A stretch of 64,000 nucleotides of DNA from Gavia stellata. Its lineage: Eukaryota > Chordata > Aves > Gaviiformes > Gaviidae. Positions within the stretch are counted from its first letter, which is position 1, and every line of letters starts with the position of its first letter. A model generated the notes under the pieces. The model had not been told where the DNA came from, searched no databases, and saw nothing but the letters and a program-made list of their open reading frames with translations. The translations under genes and the position numbers were made by a program. The DNA is taken from contig NC_082594.1 of assembly GCF_030936135.1 (NCBI RefSeq), forward strand, positions 19,059,553-19,123,552, written 5' to 3'. Positions 11,501 through 23,500 of the stretch are shown here, in pieces.

Positions 11501-14500
11501 CGTGGCCTCGCAGTGTCATCAGCCAGCTCCTTCAACACCCTTGAGTGCATCCCATCAGGGCCCAGCAGCTTGGGACTGTCCCATTTCAGTGTTCTCTAAC
11601 CTCTGCTCAGGGAAAGTCTTGTGTCATCTTTGCCCAACTTCCTGCACATCAGGTTGGACCACTTGAGCTTGGTGGAGGTGATCACTGAAAATCAACCAGC
11701 TCTCCTGGGCCCCTCTTCTCTCTGGGGTCATATCACATGAGATTCTCCTGAACAGGCCACAGTCTGCTCTCCTGAAGTCTGGGGTTGTGATCCTGCTTTT
11801 TGCCTTGCTCTTTCTTCACAGGATCCTGAATGCCATCACTCACAGTCACTGCAGCCAACGCTGCCTGTGACCTTCACAACTCTGACCAGCTCTTCCTTGT
11901 TAGCAAGTGTGAGGTCCAGCAAGTTCCCTCGTTGGGTCCTCAGTCACCCATGTTAAGGAGTTACCATCAATGCACTCCAGAAACTACCTGGATTGCTCAT
12001 GGCTTGCTGTGTTGGCCAGCCTGTTGGCAAAGACGCTTTTGCTCTGCTTCTGGTCAGCCAGTGGCAAAGATGCTTTTGTTCTGCTTGGTCAAGTGGATCC
12101 TACCTTTTCCTAGAAATCAGTCCTTGATTATGAAAGATGGTCCCATGTGTGTAAAAGATAAGTCCCTGTTGCTGACACCAGCTGTGCAACCAGTTGTTTA
12201 CTGGCAGGATCTGTGCTTTCCCCTTCAAGAAAATAGGTAATAATAAATATGAACTTTAAAAGGAAAAATTACAGCTTTTACATGTAAAAGAGCCGTGTTC
12301 AAAGCAGTGAGGGAGATACAGGAATTCACCTGCAGCTCAGACAATCTTGTTCAAATTTCTGTATCTAAATGTCCAGGATCCTGTTACAAGTAAATAACTT
12401 AGAAATTGGCAGGGTCTGTTCTTTTCATTCCTCTTTGCTTTTCCAAGCTGTGGCCAACCAGCTCATTTTGGAGTTGCTAACAGGAAATAGGTCTGTGCCC
12501 TAAGCAAGACTGTAGATAGTCTTTTGAGAGATATTGTTGGGAGCTCTCGCGTATGTTCTCACAGAAATGGGTAGACTGTGACCTACATTCTTACTCCCAT
12601 GTTGTTGTAATACACGTACTTGATAATACCATTTACTATTAGAATTACTCTAGATAAGAACTGCTAATTGTCCTTTAAGGGATGTATTTGATGGGAGGGG
12701 GGGAAGTTTTGTGGAGAAGGTTGATGTGAGTGATGTCTGATAATTTAAGTAGGATGAGACAGCTGTGCTCTTCTGGAAGGATCGAACACTGTATGCTGCC
12801 CTGTCTCTCCATTGCATAACTAATTAAAGATGCAGTTTCACAAAACATCTTATGAGTGACACAGAGTAACTTACTTTCAGCCTTGCCTCTATCTCACTGC
12901 CAGGGATGCTTTTGTACCTACATCTCATCTAGTGACTGCGTGGCTGCAAAATGAGTTGATTCAGCTTCCTAATTCAAAAAAGATTGTGTTTCCATTAGAT
13001 CTGTAAATGAAACCTGATGTTTTGTAGTTGGGAGAACAGCTAGGTCTGACACAAGGGAGGAAGGATGTATCTGATTATGTGACTGGATGGTCATATTTGT
13101 GTAACTGGTTGCATCTAGTCAAGCGGTGATGGGTGGGTTTGTGTTCCTTGAGGACAGCACAGATCAAGGCTTGGGTCAGAATAACTTACTCTGGCCAGCC
13201 AGAGCCAGCATGTATGCTGGTCTAGTCTGGTGACTACCACTTTCAGATGATATAGGCAAAAGAACTGAAGTATTTTGATCACGTGCCATCTGGGTTTGCA
13301 GGTTGAAAGCAATGAATCTTGTTTTGAGCAATTAGAGTCTTCTGAAAACTTCACCCTTAGGATTCCCAGGCTGTGGAGGTGATGCACTTCAGTTTCCCCT
13401 TTTGGAAAACCGTGGCCTGTATATTTAAATGATGCTTGATGGTACTTCGTTGCACAAGGGAAAACGCAATGTGAGATAACCATTGCAGACTTAATTTTTA
13501 TTTGTGAGAGGAAGATGCTGATTTACAGGTTCTGTTTTTTTAGTTAAATGCACTCCCACTTAAGACAGGTATTTTACAGTTTTCTTACAGCTTTCATGCC
13601 CAGCCATCCCACCAGCTGTGAATGTTTTAGGTGTTTGGTGGCATCAGAAACATACCCAGGCCTGACAGACATGACAGAGACCCCAGTGCCATTCAGGAGT
13701 GGCATTCAGCTGGAGGAAGTGTGAGATACCCAAAGGTGCCTAAACCGGCATTAGACATCTCTGTTTAGGCAACTGAGGCTTGTCCCCCCGTGTTAACCAT
13801 GAGGCAGGTCATCTGGCTGTAGTGAAAGGTTTGCTGATACTCTGTCTACACAGAAGTTTTTCCACAACTGCACATTACTCCCTGCAGTATCAACCAAAGG
13901 ATGGTTTGATTTGCCTCATCTATGCCAGATGTTGTTTTCATCTAGCAATTTAATTGGATATGTATTATAACAATCCACCTAACAATTTAGCTGCATTAGC
14001 CTCTTCTCAGAGTGTGCATTGCTGAGTGTGGTAGACGTGATGGTACCTCGGTACCTTGATTCAGACGTTCATCTTTCAGTGGCACTGGCTGTCTAACACA
14101 GCATTTTCCTAGTAGCCTGACTTGTTTCTTAGGTTATTTTGAGAAGTTACTTTAAGGAATAGGTAAAAATATTTTTCCAACAAGTAAAGATCATGTGGAT
14201 AGGAGCTTGTCACTGGCAGCTTTGAGTATAACTTCTCTTTGCCTGTTTTGACCTCTGACTGCTGAGCGCGTGACTCTTCCTCAGACTCTTGCTTGGTCAG
14301 ACACCCACGTGCGTGTCTGGCTGGCGACTGCGCTTGCCATACTCCGTAGAGTGCCCCGGTGCTGGAAGCCCTACAGACAAAAGATGTGTTGGAAGATGTT
14401 ACAGGTTGCAGGGCTTTTTTTTCCTTTCAAAGACCTCAAAGCATTGGAGTAATTTGTCATGGGCTAATGGAAAAAAAAAACACTTGGGAACTGTTTCATC

Positions 14501-17500
14501 CATTTTGTGTTGGCACCAAAATGTATATATAAGGAACAAATACAGGACTGATAGAAGGCCCAGGTTACTGAGAAATGCTTTGGGACAAATTATTACTGTG
14601 ATTAGGAAATTAGTGGAGCTTTAAAAAAAAAAAAAAAAAAAATTAAAAAAGGGATGAGGCTAGTGACAAAACCAGGCTGCCAGGCTAATGAGTCACTAAT
14701 CTGATACAGGATGGAAATTCTTACCTCTCTGTGCTATGGACTGAACACTGTTTTCTCCTATAACGTGATGGAAGGAAACAGTTTGGTAACTCTTTAAATT
14801 TACTAGGCTGATCTGTGTTCTACTTTTGTTGTTCCTGCTTTTAATCAGTATGCTTTTACATGGGAAGTATCTCGATGTGTCCAGATTTCAGCTGTGTAAA
14901 AACCTGTGTGTATATATATTACAACAGATGTTAATGTAGACCTCAGCTCTAATGTCTCTTGTCATCAGTGTACATGTTTTTTGAAGCTTTCAAAATCCGA
15001 AAGCTACGTGTTGGTTTGAATATTGGGTTAGAGCATGCCAGAAGTCTTGCAACTACTGTAAGTAGTCAGTGTTTTAGGAGTATACCACAACTCTTTTCAA
15101 GACTTAGTCACTTGAAAATCTCGTCGGGGGGCTAGGAAGGTAACGAAGAAAATGAAAATGTTCTCATTGTATTTTACCACTTTCTACTAACTCTGCTAGC
15201 CTAGAAAATGCTTGATTGATTTTTGCTCAGGAAGTGTTATATTACTTTTTTTTCTTTTAAAGATAAAACCAAGGCTATCAACAGGCCAAATATAAAAGTG
15301 GTTGTAAAAAGAATCGTTCGTGCGTGGTATGAGAGAGAAATAGATACTTCTTAAGGAATACACTTAATCTTCCTTCAACTCAGAGTGGTAGATTAAATAT
15401 AGTCAGAAAGCAGAACCAAAGCAGAATACACCAATGTCTCACCCAGGGCTACAGCTGTCATCCTGACTGCTCTGAGCTTTCACATACTTGTAATAACTGG
15501 GAAGAGATTTTTTTAAAAGAAAGTTTCTTGATAAAGAAATACAAACATTTCTCCTCTTCTTTACAACTAATCAGAAGGAAAAAAGTCAGAGGAAGAAGCA
15601 TGATTTCAGTCTTTTCACCATGTGATGTATCATAAAGCTGATGAAGCAAAAAGATCACAAAAAGGAGAGCATCAAATCTGCATGACAACAAAACAGAAGA
15701 AAAGAACAAATTTTAATTGCACATCTTTTTCACAGACTTTCTCACTAATCATTGAAATTTCTTGGAATTTGTATCCACTCAGATACCAGCTTAGGCATGT
15801 GTCTGAAAAGGAGCAGAAAAAATGTGAAGATTTATACGAGCTATAAATCCACTTGCTCAGCAATGCAGAAAAGCTAGTATGCATTGTAATGAATTTCCTA
15901 TTTCTGTTTCTTAGAGTTTAAGTATATTTAAAATTTATGTTCTGGATGAAAGAACTTTTATGGTCTGTATTAGGCAAGAGAAAACTAAGGAGCTGAACTG
16001 CCTGGTCCTCCCTCTGCCTTTAAAAGTGTGGCTTGAATTCCAACCGGATAGAAAGCAATAGGCAAGAATGTCCATTTCTTTCAGAGGGGCCAGGATTTCA
16101 TTCCAGAAATGATTTCTCAGACTTACGGGAAGAAACATACTGCAACTGAAATGCAGTCTAACAAAACGCTTGTTCGCTGTCAGGAGTGCAAACTGGGTTT
16201 ATTCATTTGAAACCATGGAGGTTGTTTAGAGTAATAACAGTACAATGATTTCACTGGAACGTAGTAGCTGGAACAAGCCCTTCCTGACTCTTTTAAAATG
16301 GGTTGCAATATGTTTATGGCTGCACATGACCTGCTGATGGCATGAACGGTAACTTTTTGTATCTCAGGCTTTGCAAAGGAGGCCTTATGGCTGCCCACTG
16401 GGTACTGAATGCACCCAAGTGTCCTGATTTTGTGTTGTTGCGGGGAGATGGAATTAGACTTGCCATGGCTGGAAGTACTGTTGGCCATTTTTTCTGTGCA
16501 TGTGTGCATGTGCATTTTGTGTGTGACATATCTGTGTGTGGTTTGGTTTCCCATTCCTGGGAAGTTATGAAATACACAAAGATACTACTCTCTCAGCCAA
16601 ACAAGCACAAGAATAATTGCAGAGTATAAAACTACCTAGAAAAAATATTGCTGTGTTTTGTTATTACAGTGTTATTACAATATTATAGTGTATTACATGA
16701 TACTACCATACAAAACAGGGAATGTGTTATTGCTGAGGGCTATACCCATAGCTAAGCAGGATATTAAGATACATAGAAGCCTTGCTCCAGCCAGTGATCT
16801 TAGTATAGCTGTATAGGCGCAGAAGATGGACTTAAACTATCCTTGGGGTACCCTATGCCAGCTAAAATCTACGAACTTTGATTATTAGAGCCGGCAACAA
16901 TTGCAATATCTTAGGACATGATTATGTTTCCAGGTTCTGTCTCCATCATCAGTAGAAGAGGAAGTAGTACAATTCCTCACTTAAATCCAGATAATGGTAG
17001 TGGGGTCTTTTTTTCCCCTCTTTTCTTCTTTCTCTTTTTCCTTTTTTTTCGGGCCTGTGACCTTCAACAGAGCCTTTGCTGAGGATGATGCTTTGTGAGA
17101 GGTGTTACCCATGACTCTCTCTACACCTCAATACAGGTGAACCATGTACACCACCTCCTTTGCAGGCTTCTGGAATCTGAACATTGTTTCAAAATTTTTC
17201 TCGCTTTTACTGTGTCACTTCATCCATTGCAGAATTACTCAAGCTCCCTCAAAGTATCAAGGAACGTTCAGCAGTGCTATGTTTTAGAAAGCTGGAAATA
17301 GTAGGTACTTTAAAATGGTCCTACTAAAAAAAAAAAAGTTTTTAAATAACTTTCTGGTGTTTTTATTTACCTCAAAACATGCAAGTAGGAGGAACTTTTA
17401 GGATCCCTGTGTCTATCCATCATCATATTGTCTCCTTCACAAATCACTCCATAGTGAAAGAATTGTCTCTTACCTTTCTGGAAAGCAGATTTTGGCATAT

Positions 17501-20500
17501 GTGCTATACACAACAAGCCATCCAAACGAAAGGTAATGGCTTGCTACCCTGCCCCTGTCTTTCTTCTGCTACATAGAGCTGTGGGGTTGGGAGAGGCCTC
17601 AGAAAAGTTGTTGTTCTCCTCCTGTGCATGGAGAACCCAGGCTGACCCCAAAGGAGCCATCTGACTTGTTCTGCAAAGTGTCTGGTGAGGAGATCCCAAA
17701 GTCCATGGGCAGACTGTCCCACTGATCAGTTAGAAAGCTTTTTCTAACCTACTGCTTAACCGTTCCTTATGTTAGTTAAGGACTTTTCTGTCCTTACCCA
17801 GTGGGGCTATGGCGGGTCGGCTGCAGCTGGCACCCGGGGCACCCACCCAGCTGGGTGCTCGCTCCCCCCCACAGCAGAACAGGGGAGAAAACAGGACGAA
17901 CAGGAGCAAGAAGACTCATGGGTCAAAATAACGACGTGGAAATCACTCACCAAGTGCTGCTGAATGCCAGACAGACTCAACTTGGGGAGTTTAGAATAGA
18001 ATACACTATTTCAGTTGGAAGGTTAACATAAATATTTAATTACTGATTCAGATAATGGGAAACAAAAAGACAAACATTAAGGGAAAAACATCTATCCTCT
18101 CCTTTTCCCAGGCTCACTGCAGTCCAGACACCTCTCCTCCCCCTGGTTGTGGCCGCAAGTGACGCTCAGTCCCTTCAGAGCGGCAGTGGATGGTGCCGGG
18201 GGCTGGGGTCAGGGCATGCCGGTTTCCCTCTTGCCGCTCCTTGCTCTCATGCTTTTCTTCCTGTTCTCCACAGGCTGCAGTGCCTCTGGGGGTGTACCTG
18301 CTCCCCATGGAGCACCTCCTCCTTCCCTGGCCTTGGTGTTCCCTCATTCCCTTCTCCTCCGTTGTGGAGCTGGCTGTAGCCAGGCATGCCCGGCACAGGG
18401 CAGCCCCTGACCTCTTCTCACAGAGGCCACCCTGCAGCTCCCTGCTACCAGAACTTTTCCCTGGACACCCAGTGGTTGATTGCTGTCCTCTATTTTAATT
18501 TCCTCCTATATATTGAAGATTTTTTTGTTCCTCCCAGGCTGCCTTTTTTCTCCAGGTTAACTAAATGTACTTCTTTCAGCCTTTCCCCATAAGTCTCATT
18601 TCACTTTCTTTTGGATTCTTTCCAGTTCCTCTGTGTCTTTTGTAATACGTTGTGCCCGAAACTGGATGTAGAAGTTGGCTGAGGACTCATCTGCCCTTAG
18701 AAAATGACGTAATTGCGTCTCTTGCCTTACCTCAGACAGTTATTGCACAACAGATGCTCATCTTTTGTTTTGCTTGTGTCTGATCGGTTTCTGCTGAACT
18801 GTCTCTCCAGGGCTTTTTTAAAACACAATTAATTTCTCCTTCTGAAGTGCAGTACTAAGCAAATTCTTAGTTTTGTCATGTTGATTTTGGACAGTCTCTC
18901 CAGTTTGCCTAATCTGTCCTGCAGAGTGCCTGCCACCCCCGTGGGCTCGGAGTCCTTCTCCTCTCTCTTTCCCTGTTCAGATGGGACCTCACAGAGCTCC
19001 TGTAGTGGGGATCTGCTGTCTTTTCCCTGCCGCCATGCACACCGGTGCTCTGTACTCATCTGCTGGCATTTCCTAAGCACATTGCACTATTTCATGTTGG
19101 TATTTCAGGCCTCCTGCTTTCCCTCATCGAGTCTCCGTGGTGCCTGTTACACCCTGTACTTTTGGTCAGGCTATGAGGATTTTTAGTACTCTCTACTTGT
19201 ATTTTTCCTCACTTGTTGAATCTGTGTACAGATGCTAAAAATGTTTGGCAGATTTAGTATCCCTCTCCCATACCATTTTGCAAGTGATGGCAATGTTTGG
19301 GCAAGTCTCAGGCTGGCTCCCAGCTGCCTTTAGAAACCACGGAGCAAGTGAAGAGCGTGGCTTTGAGATGCACGTTTCGCTGTGCTACGTTTACAGTCAT
19401 AGAAAAGCAAAGTCATATAATAAGGAATTTTAATGTGTGTTTCAGCCATGGGAACAAAGAAGTATTTTCTTGTCGAGGAATCAAATTGGCGGTAGACTGG
19501 TTTTTGGAAAGAGGCCACAAAGATGTTACAGTGTTTGTGCCAGCATGGAGGAAAGAACAATCGAGACCTGATGCTCTTATCACAGGTAAGCTCTGTTCCA
19601 TCTTCGCTGGTTTGTTTGATGTTTTGCACAGCATGAGTGCTACTGCTCAGATGAACAAATCTTTAAAAATGAAGGACTATAATAGAAAGTATCTTTGGTG
19701 TTGTAGTAGCTTCACTGCAATCTTCAGGAAGAAAAAAGACAAAGCAATGCCTTCTCCAAGTCCTCCTTTTCTGCTCACCTGATAAATTCTCCATTAACAT
19801 TGCTACTTATTTCTTAAAGAATGTAATTGCCATTTTTTAAATCTATTACGCCCATGTAGCATTGGCAGCGAAGAGGTTTGAAGTTAGTGACTCGCTGGGT
19901 TATCTTGCTTGTGGTGAGCAGATTCTGCCAGGCTGGCCTGTCTGCCGCTCACCTGCGGTGAGTCACTGCCCGCGCTTGGGGTTACAGGAATTATCCCGAC
20001 AGAAAGGGAACGGTTCCCCTTTTCATCATTACTATTAACAAGTGAGATGGCTTTTGAAAATCTTAATTTTGTACCTATTTATCTAGAAAAAAAAATGGTG
20101 GAGGCATTTATTTCTTGATCAAAGTAATTGATTCTATGTGAAGGCTGGAGACTTGTCCTCCCTCTGCCCTACAGTTGAAGCAGAGGAGAACTTGGGGTTA
20201 AAGAAAACCCCTAGAATTTAGGGGGGAGGGGGGATTGGGGTTTTTGGGGGGGTTGTGTTTTGTTTTTTTTTAACATGGCTATCTTTAAAGGGGGGGAAGC
20301 TTTTGAGAGTAGTAGCTATGGCTTCTAAAAGAATATGGAAGCATGTTGTGATTGCCACGTGCATGTTCAAATATCTGGAAAGATATTCACAACACTTCAT
20401 TTCATTTGCTTGATTGCTACTAGAGCATACCATGTTAATACAAGAAAATGTTTGGAAAGCTGTTGTTCTCCCCTCATCACAGGCAGCGTGGAGCCTTTCT

Positions 20501-23500
20501 CTTGAAGCCTTTCTATTTCACGGTACTAGTGTTTGAGGTGTGAGAATAGCATTGGCTAAGTAATAAAGATTTGGCTATTTAGAAATAAATTGTGACATCT
20601 GCTAGAGCTGTGGATAGGGCTAGAAGCCCCAAAAGGAGTTTCAAGGAAGTAGCAAGACTTAGAATTGACCAGTTGTCTAGCAATGAAAAACCAGTTTGTC
20701 ATGTGTCATCATGGACCCTGAAAATGGGAGGAAGATCAAAGGTTATTGTATCTTCTGTAGAACAGACGTTCTTCAGTTTTCTTATCAGGACGCAGGGAGC
20801 CTGTTTGCTACCAGTCCTGTGGAATACATTGTGCTAACACTCCATTTCCAGAGATATGCACCTGAAATATGTGGCCACCTGGAATTTTGAAAAAGTATTG
20901 GATGACTAACATGAGGATGGTTCTAGACTGTCAGTATTTGTGAGAAGCTTCTTGGATTAAACAACAGCTGCATCTTTCTTATTATTACCCGCCAATCATC
21001 ACATGGCAGATTTTTTTATTCTTTCTTAGTGAGGAAAAAACATCACTTTCCATCATAGTCTTATTCATTGTTTACCACGTGGCGTGGGGGATGTGTGTGA
21101 ATACGAAAAGGTTGGGTTTCACTGAAAATCTTGTGCTTTTTCTACTAAGCAGATAAATGCTTGTATCAAATATTTTGCTTATATGTAATATTAATGCTGT
21201 ATTTCTTCCTGTTGGAGTCTTTTTTTTTTTTCCCCCCCCTAGATGGAACATGTTCCCTGTCAAGTTTCTTGTGCTACAAAACAGTTGAGTTATTTGAGAT
21301 CTAAACCATTATAAAGAGCTGTGACTCATATTCACTGCGCAAGCGCCTTCTGCCGTTTTGGACGTTGCCTAGCTTTTTGTTTATTTTTCTTTCATAGCCT
21401 GTCTGCTCTGAGGAGAGTGATAGCTAGGAGAATCGATACAAGGGCTATGTGCTTCAGTGGTAGGTGCACTGATGCTACGTCCAGAATCTTAGTTCAGACC
21501 AACCCCCTTAGGCCGTCTTTCAAAGCTCCTTGGGATCTCCAGGCCCCACATAGAGAAAGAGAAAATGCTTTTGGATAGGTGATTCACAGACTGTGTAGGA
21601 CAAGAAGGAATTAGATAAGATGTTAAACACACTTATTTAGCAGGATGAAAGAGAAATACGCTTGGATTTGCTAAGACTTTATATATAAAACTGTAAACCC
21701 TTCAAGGAAAGATGTGTTCTGAACTATTACTGGAGGTAAAATAAAACAAACAAGAAGACCCCGCGTTTGCTTTTGGTTACAAGATGACATTTGACCTCTT
21801 TTTAGGGGATGCTGTTAGCATTCGTGAAGAGCCTGAGCATTTGTACAGAATGTGGGTTTTTTAGTCCTTGTGAGTACTAATGGTAACCCTTTCTCTTGAT
21901 GGGCAGAAACTTTTTATGAGGCAATCCCATTAATGTGAGCTACTGGAATCATTTCAAAATCTATCTCTTGCTGGGTAATACAAAGGGTCTGTCTTTACCA
22001 AGGAGCTCAGTTATGGGAAACCCTTGACTGTACTTGAGTGTAGCCCTCCTATTTGCCAAAACATTCAGTAAGATTTAAGATTTTTCTTTTTCCCCCTCCT
22101 CAACCAGAGGAGTTTTTCACAGGCATTTTGATAAGTAGTGTTTCTTTTAACCACAGCCCCAACCCTGGAGGTGTTCAAGGCCAGGTTGGATGGGGCTTTG
22201 AGCAACCTGGTCTAGTGGAAGGTGTCACTGCCCATGGCAGGGGGGTTGGAACTAGATGGTCTTTAAGGTCCCTTCCAACCCAAACCATTTTATGATTCTG
22301 TGATTCTGTGAACAAGATCCTCTGTGTTGGTCTTAGGGAAATAGTGTGGAGCAGGAGGTTTCAATTTTTTTTTTTTTTTTTAAGTATTGACAGTTGACAG
22401 CTGACTCTAACTTCAGATACCATATATCAGACACCTTCTGCTGGACTATAACTGTTTAAGTTATGTTTAGTCCTAAATGCTTGGATTTTCTTCCTCAAAT
22501 CTAATGTCTTTGGAGATTAAACAAACATTTTTCTTTTCCTTTTTAACTTTCAACTCTTATTCCTTATAGATCAAGAAATCTTGCGTAAATTAGAAAAGGA
22601 GAAGATTCTTGTGTTCACACCGTCCCGCCGAGTGCAAGGGAGAAGGGTCGTATGCTACGATGACCGATTTATAGTGAAGCTGGCCTTTGAATCAGATGGC
22701 ATCATTGTTTCTAATGATAACTACAGGGATCTAGCTAATGAAAAGCCTGAATGGAAGAAGTTCATAGATGAACGCTTGCTGATGTATTCATTTGTTAATG
22801 ACAAGTAAGTCATTCTATCTTTATACGTGCCACTAAAATAACTGAGGAAAGGACAGTTTGAAGACTTGTATGAATTTCTTATCTTACCCCAAATCGTGAG
22901 GTACATGTAGGATTTGGTCTTCTGATTAGAAGTACTCGAACTCATTTTTTTGCTGGAGCTTTTTTATAACAATATCTTTATATCTTTTTATGCTGTTTTT
23001 CCCCTTTTGGTGTATGCTACGGTATAATAGTCCAATTCTCTTGATATACTGAGCCAGCATTTTTGAGCGCCTGTGGTTAGACTCCTAAATCCTAGAGTCA
23101 TAGAAAAACCCATGTTGGAATGAACCTCAAGAGGTTTCTAGATCAACAGGCTGCTTAGATCCATCTATGGTTATCTTCATACCCTGGCATACAGATCAAC
23201 TGCAGTTACTACTGGTGGCTTCTTGTAGTGGGAGGGACTCAGTACTCTGCCAAGCAGACACTTGTATTTGAGTGCCTAAATACTGATGCAAGAGTCCTAG
23301 ACAGTGAGCACAGTTTTGCAAAGTTAGTTGTGGTGTTTTATGAAATCGCTGCCTGTATTGCTGCCCTTACTTTGGTTTAGGAATGGGTTGTGTGCAGCCC
23401 TGCTTTGCCGCAGAGCAGTCAGCTGCGCTAGACTGAATGTGTCTGATGCAGACTAGGGGTGTCCACACAGTCTATTTCATGACTTATCTCTCGGGCAGTA

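Larger units (their letters stand above)
8559..19445 (+). other. ZC3H12C: ZC3H12C intron 2 (10.9 kb)
   Basis: The intron lies between the donor gtatgt and the acceptor tgtgtttcag, and it splits a Ser codon inside the nuclease domain. It carries the CR1 element at 10092-12020 and the GC-rich repeat mosaic at 17571-19190. Poly(A)-like runs occur, for example near 14623-14650. Several open frames of 60-240 codons inside it are repeat-derived or have no recognisable domain. I see no separate gene. Confidence 0.85.
19586..22569 (+). other. ZC3H12C: ZC3H12C intron 3
   Basis: The interval runs from the donor gtaagc to the acceptor ttccttatag. It contains a strong G-tract cluster (20221-20252), a pyrimidine-rich run near 21222-21240 and a CR1 3' end (22157-22312). 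No exon is recognisable. Confidence 0.85.

Noticed and set aside
11830-12240. 136-codon plus-strand ORF
   Set aside because: It overlaps the 5' part of the same minus-strand CR1, and no domain is recognisable.
13115-13483. 122-codon minus-strand ORF in ZC3H12C intron 2
   Set aside because: There is no recognisable family and no sign of splice or poly(A) context. It could be repeat-derived, but I could not match it to a family.
16180-16629. Cluster of overlapping 87-124 codon ORFs on both strands
   Set aside because: The frames overlap each other with no domain, which is consistent with chance in a locally stop-poor stretch.
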